Assembly: GCF_004328665.1 (NCBI RefSeq) | Contig: NZ_CP019770.1 | Location: forward strand, 310,001-374,000 | Length of the DNA stretch: 64,000 nt | Origin: Pseudoalteromonas sp. DL-6 | Lineage (GTDB): Bacteria > Pseudomonadota > Gammaproteobacteria > Enterobacterales > Alteromonadaceae | Reading direction: 5' to 3' | Shown: positions 46,120 to 54,731 of the stretch, one piece after another | Numbering within the stretch: the stretch's first letter is position 1 | How the letters are laid out: every line of letters begins with the position of its first letter | Program-made: the position numbers and the translations under genes | The notes under the pieces: model-generated | Told to the model about the DNA's origin: nothing | What the model saw: the letters and a program-made list of their open reading frames with translations, nothing else | Databases searched by the model: none

Positions 46120-48196
46120 TAAGAAAAATGGTATTCCCTATATGCACAAAGATGAGTGTTCACACCACCGTATTTTAACGATTTTGTTATTTGTATTTTT
46201 ATTACTCATGACTAAAACGGTTAGTGCAGCCCCTTTACTCTATGACGTCCGATATAACCCATTACTTAAAGGTGAAACCGAGTTACAACTGGTCTTCGAT
46301 GAAGAATTACAGCAGCAACCTGATGTACAAGTTTTTAATAGTCCGGCACGTATAGAGCTTTTATTTAATGCAGTTGAGCTAGATGAAGGGTTGGCAAATA
46401 TTGCGATTAACCAAGCAGGAATAAGTAACATCAGTAGCATGATGACCAGTGCGGGTTTAAAGGTAACCATTAACCTAGAGCGATTAAAAATTTATGAGAC
46501 TGAGGTTAACAACAACTTAGTTTCAATAAGAATATCTGATAACCCACTGACAGAACAAATAGTAACAACCAGTGAAGATGGACCTGCTTATACCTCTAGT
46601 TATATTAATGGCATTCAAGCTATTGATTTTCGCCGTGGTGAAAAAGGTGAGGCTAAAGTGCTTGTTTACCTGCAAGATACTCAGGCGGCTATTGAGGTTC
46701 ATGAAAGTGGTGGGAAGATAATTGCAGAGTTTCATCATACCGATATTTTAGATGACTTATTGTATGAATTAGATGTTCTTGATTTTGGTACTGTCGTGAG
46801 CAGTATTGAAACATTTAAGGAAGATAACCTTACACGTATTGTGATTGAACCTAATACTGCCTTTGCTTACACGTATCAGCAAATTGAAAATATTTTTACC
46901 TTAACGGTTGAGAAAGATGAGACTCAAAATGCATTCTTAGATGGGGGGAAAGAATACTTAGGTCGCCCTATGACGCTTAACTTTCAAGACATCCCTGTTC
47001 GCTCCGTGTTGCAGATTATTGCAGGCTACAATGACTTTAACTTGGTAACCAGTGACTCTGTAACAGGTAACATTACCCTTCGTTTAGATGGCGTTCCATG
47101 GGACCAAGCGTTAGACGTAGTGCTAAGAATAAAAGGCTTAGACAAACGTATGGATGGCTCTATTTTAATGGTAGCGCCATCTGAAGAACTTGCTGCCCGT
47201 GAAGCGAAAGAGTTAAAAGCTAAGCAACAAGTTGAGGATTTAGAGCCACTCTACAGTGAATATATCCGTTTAAATTACGCAAAAGCAGAAGATTTTGCCG
47301 ACTTATTAAAAACAGACACCAATAGCATTATTACAGCTCGAGGTAGTGTTTCTGTTGATCAACGTACCAATACGTTATTAATGAAAGACACTGCAAAAAG
47401 TATTGAAAGTGTTCGCCGAATGGTCGAAACCTTAGACATCCCAGTCAAACAAGTGGTCATTGAAGCGCGAATGGTAACCGTGCGTGACAACGTAACAGAA
47501 GACTTAGGGGTTCGTTGGGGGTTCAGTGATCAACAAGGTTCTGATGGTATTTCGGGTACCTTAGAAGGGGCTGAAACGATTTCTAACGGCATTATTCCTA
47601 GCCTTTCAGATCGACTTAACGTTAATTTACCGGTAGCGAATCCATCGGCAAGTATTGGTATGCATATAGCCAAACTAGCAAATGGAACATTGATTGATTT
47701 AGAGCTAACTGCGCTCGAAGAAGAAAATAAGGGTGAAATTATTGCGAGTCCGCGTATCACTGCTGCCAACCAGCAAAAAGCGCGTATAGAGCAAGGTACT
47801 GAGATCCCCTATGTGGAATCTGCTTCAAGTGGTGCAACAACCGTGAGCTTTAAAAAAGCAGTGTTGAGTCTAGAAGTGACACCTCACATCACGCCAGACA
47901 ACAAAGTTATTTTAAACTTAATAATTACTCAAGATACCCGTGGAGATACCGTTCAAACAGGAACTGGCCCTGCAGTTGCCATTGATACGCAACAAATTGA
48001 GACTCAAGTTCTCGTTGAGAATGGACAAACGGTAGTGTTGGGTGGTATTTTCCAACAGCAAATTATTAATTCGACCAAAAAAGTACCTTTATTGGGCGAC
48101 CTTCCTTATGTAGGAAGACTATTTAAAAGCACAAGCGAGTTTAATGAAAAGCGCGAACTGCTGATTTTTGTCACACCTAAAATCCAAATAGACTAA
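46106..48196 (+). CDS. pilQ: Type IV pilus secretin PilQ
   Basis: The 696-aa outer-membrane secretin forms the pilus pore. It has an N-terminal signal region (hydrophobic about residues 24-38, cleavage near VSAAP), AMIN domains (about 45-265) that bind peptidoglycan, a secretin/STN N domain (LNFQDIPVRSVLQIIAGYND near 291-310), and the C-terminal secretin barrel with VEARMVTVRDNV near 451 and VPLLGDLPYVGRLFK near 655. It overlaps pilP by 14 bp. A second ATG at 46142 would still keep the signal sequence. Confidence 0.95.
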   Translation: MAQVNKKNGIPYMHKDECSHHRILTILLFVFLLLMTKTVSAAPLLYDVRYNPLLKGETELQLVFDEELQQQPDVQVFNSPARIELLFNAVELDEGLANIAINQAGISNISSMMTSAGLKVTINLERLKIYETEVNNNLVSIRISDNPLTEQIVTTSEDGPAYTSSYINGIQAIDFRRGEKGEAKVLVYLQDTQAAIEVHESGGKIIAEFHHTDILDDLLYELDVLDFGTVVSSIETFKEDNLTRIVIEPNTAFAYTYQQIENIFTLTVEKDETQNAFLDGGKEYLGRPMTLNFQDIPVRSVLQIIAGYNDFNLVTSDSVTGNITLRLDGVPWDQALDVVLRIKGLDKRMDGSILMVAPSEELAAREAKELKAKQQVEDLEPLYSEYIRLNYAKAEDFADLLKTDTNSIITARGSVSVDQRTNTLLMKDTAKSIESVRRMVETLDIPVKQVVIEARMVTVRDNVTEDLGVRWGFSDQQGSDGISGTLEGAETISNGIIPSLSDRLNVNLPVANPSASIGMHIAKLANGTLIDLELTALEEENKGEIIASPRITAANQQKARIEQGTEIPYVESASSGATTVSFKKAVLSLEVTPHITPDNKVILNLIITQDTRGDTVQTGTGPAVAIDTQQIETQVLVENGQTVVLGGIFQQQIINSTKKVPLLGDLPYVGRLFKSTSEFNEKRELLIFVTPKIQID

Positions 48197-48692
48197 TTAC
48201 CTAACCTGAGCTCTGCTTGAGATAGATTACTATTCAGGGCTCAGGTTATTCAAACTATCTAGGTTGCACAACAAACCAGACGGTATTGGCATGTCATTTA
48301 GTTATCTTGGTGTGAACACTCCCTGTAAATGTACAATTAGGCAGTATATAGTTTTTTATGTACTGTACTGCGGATGCATTTTAAGGCTGCGTTTATGTTG
48401 TTTGTAACTGAGTTTTTTGTGAAAATTACCATACAAAAGCGTTTACGAAGTAACACGTAGTAACCTTAAGTTGCATAAATTTTAACCCTAGAAGATAAAC
48501 TTGCCTATAATAAGGTGCTTTTTTGTTAACCAATGGGTAATTATTTAGTTTAATTGCTCGTTATATGGCTTTTTATCCTAATTGACTTGAAATACCCGAC
48601 CGATTACTGAGATAATCCCTTTCTTAATTTTGGGGCCAGGTCGTTAGGCGGGGTTTTATTTCAAATTTTAGAGTTCGTTTGTACTAAAAGAT
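48197..48692 (+). other. 496-bp pilQ-aroK interval
   Basis: It starts with a perfect 10-bp inverted repeat, TAACCTGAGC and GCTCAGGTTA (48202-48211 and 48239-48248), which may close the pil operon, though no T run follows. A TATAAT (48512 region) may serve aroK. The part nearest aroK (48597-48650) contains complementary CGACC and GGTCG segments and CCC/GGGG runs, suggesting a folded leader. No gene is seen. Confidence 0.5.
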
Positions 48693-49211
48693 ATGGCTGA
48701 GAAACGTAATATATTTCTAGTTGGCCCCATGGGGGCTGGCAAAAGCACGATTGGTCGTCACATCGCTGACCAATTACACCTTGAATTTGTTGATTCTGAT
48801 CAAGAAATCGAACGTCGCACGGGCGCAGATATTGCCTGGGTATTCGATCTTGAAGGTGAAGAAGGCTTTAGACTTCGTGAAGAATCTGTTATTGGTGACT
48901 TAACCGAAATGCAAGGTATTGTACTTGCAACCGGTGGTGGCTCAGTAATGAGTAAAGAAGTTCGAAACAAGCTTTCGGCTCGCGGTATTGTTGTATACCT
49001 AGAGACACCGATTGAAAAGCAAGTTGCACGTACGCAACGCGACAAGCGTCGCCCATTACTGCAAACAGAAGAAGCACCTCGTGATGTACTTGAGCGCTTA
49101 GCAGAAGAGCGTGAACCATTATATAAAGAAGTAGCTGATTTTGTTGTACGCACTGATGAGCAGAGCGCGAAAGTTGTTGCTAACCAAATCATCGAGAAAT
49201 TGGATTTTTAA
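48693..49211 (+). CDS. aroK: Shikimate kinase I
   Basis: The 172-aa P-loop kinase phosphorylates shikimate in the chorismate pathway. Walker [13 protein letters not shown] lies near residues 11-22, [18 protein letters not shown] follows with the substrate and metal Asp, and ATGGGS lies near 78. Length fits AroK (173). It heads aroK-aroB-damX, with a 29-bp gap to aroB. Confidence 0.96.
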   Translation: MAEKRNIFLVGPMGAGKSTIGRHIADQLHLEFVDSDQEIERRTGADIAWVFDLEGEEGFRLREESVIGDLTEMQGIVLATGGGSVMSKEVRNKLSARGIVVYLETPIEKQVARTQRDKRRPLLQTEEAPRDVLERLAEEREPLYKEVADFVVRTDEQSAKVVANQIIEKLDF

Positions 49212-49240
49212 AAGCCAGTATTAAAAAGGATTAACCCAGC

Positions 49241-50311
49241 ATGCTTGAATTAACTGTTAATTTAGACGAGCGAAGTTATCCTATTTATATTGGTCAATCT
49301 GCACTTCAAGATACAGGCCGTCTAATACACCATATTGGTGATTGTCGGCCTATCATCATTACTAATGAAACGATTGCACCGTTGTACCTTCAACAGTTGC
49401 TTGATTCACTAGCACAGCAAAACCCACTGCATTTTATTATTCCAGATGGTGAGCAATATAAATCACTCACTTGGTTTGAAAAAATATCGGCATTTCTACT
49501 TGAGAATAATTGCGGCCGTGACACCTGCTTAATTGCATTAGGTGGTGGCGTTGTAGGTGATTTAACCGGATTTGTTGCTGCTTGTTATCAGCGTGGCGTC
49601 CCTTTTATCCAAATACCAACCACTTTATTATCTCAAGTTGATTCTTCAGTTGGCGGCAAAACAGCAGTTAATCACCCGCTGGGTAAAAATATGATAGGGG
49701 CTTTTTACCAACCCCAAGCTGTGTTTATAGATACGCGTTCGTTACATACTTTACCTACCCGTGAATTTGCTGCTGGCATGGCTGAAGTTATTAAGTACGG
49801 CCTCATTTACGATACTGAGTTGTTTGCTTATTTAGAGCAAAATATCATTCAATTACAACAGTTAGATGAAGCCTGTTTACAGCATGTTATTTTCAGATGC
49901 TGTGAAATTAAAGCGCTCATCGTTGCACAAGATGAGAAAGAGCAGGGCCTGCGTGCGCTATTGAATTTAGGGCACACGTTTGCCCATGCTATAGAAGCAC
50001 AAATGGGTTATGGGGTGTGGCTGCATGGTGAAGCCGTAGCTACAGGTATGGTGCTTGCTGCCAAACTTGCTCATACTCGTAACGACTTAACACTGCAAGA
50101 TGTAGAGCGTATTACCACACTAATAGCAGCGTATAAATTACCAATCGAAATCCCTAGCAATATGACTAGTGAGCAATTTTTACTGCATATGCGCAAAGAT
50201 AAAAAGAATAAAAAGGGGACTATCCGATTTATTTTACCCACCGAATTTGGTCAGTGTGCATTAGTTGACAATGTATCTGATGATCAAGTTAGAGCATTGA
50301 TCGAGCAATAA
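49241..50311 (+). CDS. aroB: 3-dehydroquinate synthase
   Basis: The 356-aa NAD- and zinc-dependent enzyme makes 3-dehydroquinate from DAHP. Signatures are PDGEQYKS near residue 69, ALGGGVVGDLTGFVAA near 95-110, and the metal ligand segment HGEAVATGM near 265. AAAAGGA precedes the ATG. It is followed directly by damX, as in E. coli. Confidence 0.96.
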   Translation: MLELTVNLDERSYPIYIGQSALQDTGRLIHHIGDCRPIIITNETIAPLYLQQLLDSLAQQNPLHFIIPDGEQYKSLTWFEKISAFLLENNCGRDTCLIALGGGVVGDLTGFVAACYQRGVPFIQIPTTLLSQVDSSVGGKTAVNHPLGKNMIGAFYQPQAVFIDTRSLHTLPTREFAAGMAEVIKYGLIYDTELFAYLEQNIIQLQQLDEACLQHVIFRCCEIKALIVAQDEKEQGLRALLNLGHTFAHAIEAQMGYGVWLHGEAVATGMVLAAKLAHTRNDLTLQDVERITTLIAAYKLPIEIPSNMTSEQFLLHMRKDKKNKKGTIRFILPTEFGQCALVDNVSDDQVRALIEQ

Positions 50312-51628
50312 ATGCAGTCACAAATTTTACCAAGCCGTGCGGCTTTGGTGGATAGAATCGCATTGCAATTTGAATATGGTCAAAACCTAATTGTTTTATT
50401 GGGTACCTCTGGTCTAGGTAAAAGCTATTTGCTTGAAACCTTCATTACTGATAAATATAACGATTTTAATAAAGCGTTTGTGCAAGTTGGTGCACAGATG
50501 ACTGATGTGCAATTAATGACTCAGTTATTAGAACAAAGCTTTAATGCCCCTTTAATTGACCACAATCTAAGCTTATCGCAAAACTATTATCAATTAGCGC
50601 AACAACAACAATGTGGCGCGTGTTTATGGGTGATTGATGGCGGTAGGCACCTATCTGAAGAACTCATTGCAGAGCTTGAGCTGTTATCAAAAAATGCGCC
50701 TAATGTGTTGTATGTTATGATTGCATCACAGTCTAAATTAGCATTCAAAGATGCAGTTAATATTCATTTAGAGCCATTAAATATAGTTGAAAGTAAGCAG
50801 CTCATGGGATGGTATTTTACGAGCTTACCTTATGATGAAGATCCTGTCTTTCAAACCTTTTTAGTTGAAGCTCAAGGTAATCCGAGTTTGTTATTAGCCT
50901 GGCAGCCTAGCGAGCAGGTTGCTGATATTGTAGTTAAAGATAAGGTTTCTTGGCGCTTACAGCTGCTAACACTATTACTAATAATTATGTTGTTGATCAT
51001 TGGTCTTGTGTACAAAGCTGATATGACCCAGTGGTGGGAAAGTGCCAATCGCCAAATTGATGAGCAAGTGCTATCAACCGCTATTACAACTGAACAAGCA
51101 ATTGAAAATAAACCACAGCAGTTCATAGCGCCTAAAACTATTGAGCCGCCAGCAGCTGTCATTCAAAAGCCCACTCAAGACAACACCATTAATAATGTTC
51201 CAGCGATAGTCGGCAGCTTAACGGAAGCAACGAGCGTTGTTGAACAGGAAAAGCCGGCATCAAAACCCGTTGAAGAAAAACCTATTACTAAACCTGAAAA
51301 AACAAAGTCGCAAAACCCAATAGTAAAAATACCCAGTAATTGGTACTTACAACAACCTGAAGATAATTTTGTTATTCAGCTCTTAGCGGTAACTCAGCAG
51401 CAGGTAGGTAATGAGTTTATTGTTAAACATAAGCTAGAAAATATCGCTAATACCTACCAAACTAAACGAAATGGTAAAATGTGGTGGGTGGTAACTACAG
51501 GCAGCTTTGCTAACTTAAATGAAGCAAAACAAGCACTGCAAGCACTTCCTGCTGAGGTTAGAAAAAATAAACCTTTCTATAAAAAAATTAGTAAAATAAA
51601 ACAAGAAATTGCACGAGTTGATCAGTAA
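50312..51628 (+). CDS. damX: DamX-like protein with AAA and SPOR domains
   Basis: The 438-aa protein starts right after the aroB stop. It has an N-terminal AAA-like domain with Walker A LLGTSGLGKSY near residues 29-39 and a VIDGG segment near 107. One membrane segment (about 212-232) and a Pro/Glu/Lys-rich linker follow. A C-terminal SPOR domain (about 350-430; NFVIQLLAVTQQQ, WWVVTTGSF) targets septal peptidoglycan. DamX affects division and lies between aroB and dam. It is the last intact gene of the conserved cluster before the break in dam. Confidence 0.88.
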   Translation: MQSQILPSRAALVDRIALQFEYGQNLIVLLGTSGLGKSYLLETFITDKYNDFNKAFVQVGAQMTDVQLMTQLLEQSFNAPLIDHNLSLSQNYYQLAQQQQCGACLWVIDGGRHLSEELIAELELLSKNAPNVLYVMIASQSKLAFKDAVNIHLEPLNIVESKQLMGWYFTSLPYDEDPVFQTFLVEAQGNPSLLLAWQPSEQVADIVVKDKVSWRLQLLTLLLIIMLLIIGLVYKADMTQWWESANRQIDEQVLSTAITTEQAIENKPQQFIAPKTIEPPAAVIQKPTQDNTINNVPAIVGSLTEATSVVEQEKPASKPVEEKPITKPEKTKSQNPIVKIPSNWYLQQPEDNFVIQLLAVTQQQVGNEFIVKHKLENIANTYQTKRNGKMWWVVTTGSFANLNEAKQALQALPAEVRKNKPFYKKISKIKQEIARVDQ

Positions 51629-51681
51629 ACTCAGTAACTTTAGTGTAAAATCGCGCAACACCGAATTGAAGTAAAGAGCCA

Positions 51682-51837
51682 ATGCAGCAAAAGAGTAGAG
51701 CCTTCCTTAAATGGGCTGGCTACCGATACGAAAATATTATGAAATGCTACCGCTACGATTTATGCTTTTTAGAAAAGTATGAAATTCTTTTTGGGAATGT
51801 ATATAACAAGACTACAGTGAAAATAAATGACCAATGA
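51682..51837 (+). pseudogene. dam: 5' stub of the native dam gene fused to foreign sequence
   Basis: After damX, at the normal dam position and behind AAAGAG, an ATG opens MQQKSRAFLKWAG, which is the start of the usual gamma-proteobacterial Dam (E. coli MKKNRAFLKWAGGKY). After 13 codons (to 51720) similarity stops: YRYENIMKCYRYDL and on is unlike any Dam. The hybrid frame runs 51 codons and its stop lies inside the start of the next gene (11-bp overlap). The native gene is therefore broken at its first conserved motif, and this is the left edge of a large insertion or replacement. Confidence 0.85.
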
Positions 51838-52672
51838 GAGTTTGAGCCAAGGTGTGCGATCCCCCCTGAAATGGCCGGGCGGGAAAAAAAGAGTTCTTCA
51901 CCATATCAAAGCAGTATTGCCCCGTGTTGGCAAAACAAGATTAGTTGAACCTTTTGTAGGAGGCGGCTCCGTATTCCTAAATCTAGATTTTGATGAATAC
52001 TTGTTATGTGATACTAACAGCGATCTAATTTCACTATTTAAAGCAGTTAAGAAAGCTCCTCTTAAGTTTGAGAGAGATGCTCGCCAATATTTCACTGAAC
52101 AAAATAATACAGCCGAACAATACTACCTATTAAGACAAGAATTTAACGATACTAGTGATTCGTATCATCGAGCTTTATTGTTTTTATATCTAAATAGGCA
52201 TGGGTACAATGGTCTCTGTCGTTACAATCAGTCAGGTGGTTACAACGTACCGTTTGGTAGATATAAAAAGCCATATTTCCCAGAGTTAGAAATTGAACAT
52301 CTGTCTCATAAACTAAAAAAAGCTGAGTTTATAGTAGGTGATTTTTCACAAGCTTTTGAATGTGTAAAGTCAGGTGATGTTGTTTATTGTGATCCTCCTT
52401 ATTCTCCTATAAACAGAACTTCAAACTTTACAGCATACACTGGTGCCGAATTTTCGGATGAAGATCAAAGAAGGCTGGTTCAGTGTGCACTTAAAGCAAA
52501 AGGTAAAGGTGTTTCAACATTAATATCTAATCATGTTACTGAGTTTACAGATGATCTCTATTCGTCAGCGGATGTGCATAAGCTATTTTCTGTTCAGCGT
52601 TCAATTAGCCAAAATGGTAAAAAGCGCAATAAAGTTGAAGAAGTACTGGCGCTGTATGCAAATAAAGGATAG
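51827..52672 (+). CDS. dam: DNA adenine methyltransferase, acquired Dam type
   Basis: The complete D12-class N6-adenine methyltransferase of 281 aa has the SAM-binding motif LKWPGGKKRVLHHI near residues 14-27, FVGGGSVFLNL near 43, and the catalytic DPPY (VVYCDPPYSPI) near 185-195. The central YLNRHGYNGLCRYNQSGGYN is typical of GATC-specific Dam proteins, so GATC is the likely target. It begins with PLKWPGG rather than the FLKWAGG of the broken native copy, so it is not that gene restored. Its start lies within the end of the hybrid stub, with no good ribosome binding site of its own, so translation from the native dam signal may be coupled. Confidence 0.88.
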   Translation: MTNESLSQGVRSPLKWPGGKKRVLHHIKAVLPRVGKTRLVEPFVGGGSVFLNLDFDEYLLCDTNSDLISLFKAVKKAPLKFERDARQYFTEQNNTAEQYYLLRQEFNDTSDSYHRALLFLYLNRHGYNGLCRYNQSGGYNVPFGRYKKPYFPELEIEHLSHKLKKAEFIVGDFSQAFECVKSGDVVYCDPPYSPINRTSNFTAYTGAEFSDEDQRRLVQCALKAKGKGVSTLISNHVTEFTDDLYSSADVHKLFSVQRSISQNGKKRNKVEEVLALYANKG

Positions 52673-52725
52673 GCGGAGCCTTATTCTGATTTATCCTATT
52701 GCTCGAATAGTGGTTGGCTTTTGTT

Positions 52726-53067
52726 TTAATTCTCCAGATCTGAAATCGGTAAACGGTTGAGTAATAATAGAACCAATTCTTTTTGAAAGTATTGATAGTT
52801 GTCGTCTATGCGTAGGTTAGTAACTTTATCAATATATTTGATGCCAGTATGATGCTGCAAACGGTCAATATGACTTTGCTCAAATACGTAAACTTTATCA
52901 GACCAATTCAACATTTCTTCAGTACACAATGTTGTGCCTGCCTTACTCACGTACTTCTCACTTAAACCTGCTGATCTATATATATTGTTTTTGTTAATTG
53001 CCCTAAATAGCTCTTCTGCTGTGCGGCTTCTCTGGACATTTGCGGTGCATAGAAATAAAACTTTCAT
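52726..53067 (-). CDS. Small predicted protein tyrosine phosphatase
   Basis: The 113-aa protein begins MKVLFLCTANVQRSRTAEEL, with the CX5RS phosphatase loop CTANVQRS at residues 7-14. The end, RIDDNYQYFQKELVLLL, recalls the DIPDxYxYMDPEL ending of the COG4551 group of short low-molecular-weight phosphatases. There the Asp is the general acid; here the IDD pair would serve. It is the last of four minus-strand genes with gaps of 27-46 bp. Substrate unknown, and RNA- or nucleotide-phosphate targets are possible. Confidence 0.78.
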   Translation of the reverse strand: MKVLFLCTANVQRSRTAEELFRAINKNNIYRSAGLSEKYVSKAGTTLCTEEMLNWSDKVYVFEQSHIDRLQHHTGIKYIDKVTNLRIDDNYQYFQKELVLLLLNRLPISDLEN

Positions 53068-53113
53068 TATTTTTAGCTCTTATAAAACGGCTGGCGAGTA
53101 ATTTAGAAAAGCA

Positions 53114-53395
53114 TCATTTATCAAGGTGTTCGATAATGCGAGAGTAGCGTTCAATAAACTCATCATAATCAATTCCTAATTCACTAATATAGCTTACTCG
53201 TAACTCGTTGAGCTTGTATTTAATGTCTGTGATTTGGACAAAATCGTCATTTTTATTGATTTCCGAATCTAGCCGCCTTTTGAACCACTCTTCAACATAA
53301 TACGCCCAGCCTCTAAAGATATTAATAGACTTAAATCCTTTGGTTGGTTTTAACTTTTTGAATTCACTATCAGCTTCGTAAAATAGCTTATGCAT
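53114..53395 (-). CDS. Unknown 93-aa protein
   Basis: I do not recognise this protein. It is charged and probably all helical, with an aromatic centre (INIFRGWAYYVEEWFKRRLD), and has no signal peptide or membrane segment. It lies between the HEPN-motif gene (43 bp gap) and the phosphatase gene (46 bp gap) on the same strand, which supports it as real. No clear ribosome binding site precedes the ATG. A small partner or antitoxin-like role for the neighbouring nuclease candidate is only a guess. Confidence 0.55.
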   Translation of the reverse strand: MHKLFYEADSEFKKLKPTKGFKSINIFRGWAYYVEEWFKRRLDSEINKNDDFVQITDIKYKLNELRVSYISELGIDYDEFIERYSRIIEHLDK

Positions 53396-53438
53396 GGCTT
53401 TTTTTGTTGTAAAAATTTAAGATTATCAATTTTCATAT

Positions 53439-54704
53439 TTATTGCGCTTGCTGTTTGACTGCTTTCATTTTGTCTTCATTTTGAAGCTCTGATATTAAAA
53501 ATTTCACCCAGTTTTGACTGTATAAGTATCCATCAAACCCTTCCATGTATGATGCATATTCGCCTTTGAAGGCTTTGTCAATTCCCTTTGGGCGAGCTTC
53601 GTAATACTTCCAACACTTAGTATGCAAAGGCATGTTAAAACCTTTTATTTTTTTTAATACTAGCTCAACAATCCTTTTGGGTTTTAGCCGAAATGGATTT
53701 TCGACGCCTTTTATAAATGCGACAGCTTGTTCATAATCTTTTAATTCTTCTTCAGTTAATGCATTCACATTTATAAACTCTACAGCCATGTCTGCTGATT
53801 TTGCATGATTGCCAAGTTTAGGAACCAAAAAGGCCCTTACACGGTACTTTTGGCTTTCAACTACCTCATCGTTTAAGTCATTCCTGTAAGTTTCCATATA
53901 TTCACGGACAACTTTGTAGTTATCTTTTTGCATTTGCTTTAAGGCATCTAACTGAGATTGCTCAGAAATTCTTGTAAGCTGCATTGAAAAGGCTAAGTTG
54001 GCTGTTAATGCATGTTCATCACCAAATTCTTCAACCAGTAATGACTCAAAGTTGCTTAAAGCAGATTGACATTCTCCCGCTACAGCCAAATCAATAGCGG
54101 GTAAGCTTCTATGCTCGATTTTGTTTCTTAGGCCAATTAAGAAATTCAAATTAGCCAGCTCAGGAGATGCACCACTCTGCCAGTATTCACTAGCACATGT
54201 GCTTAACTCCCAAGCTTTCTCCTCACCATCTATTACTTTTGGAGTTCCATTATCGTTAAGATAGAAATATGCAGTGCCTTTCTTTTCAAATATGGCATGA
54301 AAGAGCGATGTGTAAGCAATGATAATATTGACTATATATCCGTAGGTTTTAAATTCGGTATACGGGTTGTTGTATACCGAAACAGCGAGTAGGGCGAATT
54401 CTTTAGCTTTGTGCAGCAAAATGCCTTTTGTGGAGTGATCTGCAACTTGTTGGAGTTTTTGGCTGTGAACGGCACGAAACTCAGCCTTACTTAAATACGA
54501 TATTCCCGATGTGGTGTATTGGGCACCATCTTTTTCAATGTATTGGTGCCAGCGTTTTGATGGGTAAGTTTTACAAGCCCCTTCAGTCCAGCCTGTAGCA
54601 TCTGCCAATTGTTTAATTGTGAAGGACTCACTGAGAGATTCTTTTTCTTTAAAAAATTCGTATGCTAAGTCAACTTTGTCGTATCTACTCATTGGAGCAT
54701 CCAT
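53439..54704 (-). CDS. DUF3644-like protein with HEPN nuclease motif
   Basis: The 421-aa protein opens with a winged-helix-like part (about residues 8-60; FTIKQLADATGWTEGACKTY). A helical core follows, with NFLIGLRNKIEHRS at 187-200. RNKIEH (Arg193-His198) fits the RN-x3-H catalytic signature of HEPN ribonucleases, and the surrounding LxFLIGLRNKIEHR is how DUF3644 proteins look. The C-terminal part (about 290-400) is basic and may bind nucleic acid. It lies 27 bp behind the ParA-like gene. An RNA-cutting defence effector is inferred; activity is unproven. A start at 54692 is possible. Confidence 0.7.
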   Translation of the reverse strand: MDAPMSRYDKVDLAYEFFKEKESLSESFTIKQLADATGWTEGACKTYPSKRWHQYIEKDGAQYTTSGISYLSKAEFRAVHSQKLQQVADHSTKGILLHKAKEFALLAVSVYNNPYTEFKTYGYIVNIIIAYTSLFHAIFEKKGTAYFYLNDNGTPKVIDGEEKAWELSTCASEYWQSGASPELANLNFLIGLRNKIEHRSLPAIDLAVAGECQSALSNFESLLVEEFGDEHALTANLAFSMQLTRISEQSQLDALKQMQKDNYKVVREYMETYRNDLNDEVVESQKYRVRAFLVPKLGNHAKSADMAVEFINVNALTEEELKDYEQAVAFIKGVENPFRLKPKRIVELVLKKIKGFNMPLHTKCWKYYEARPKGIDKAFKGEYASYMEGFDGYLYSQNWVKFLISELQNEDKMKAVKQQAQ

Positions 54705-54731
54705 TCCATTTTTATTCCTATTACCAGCAAG

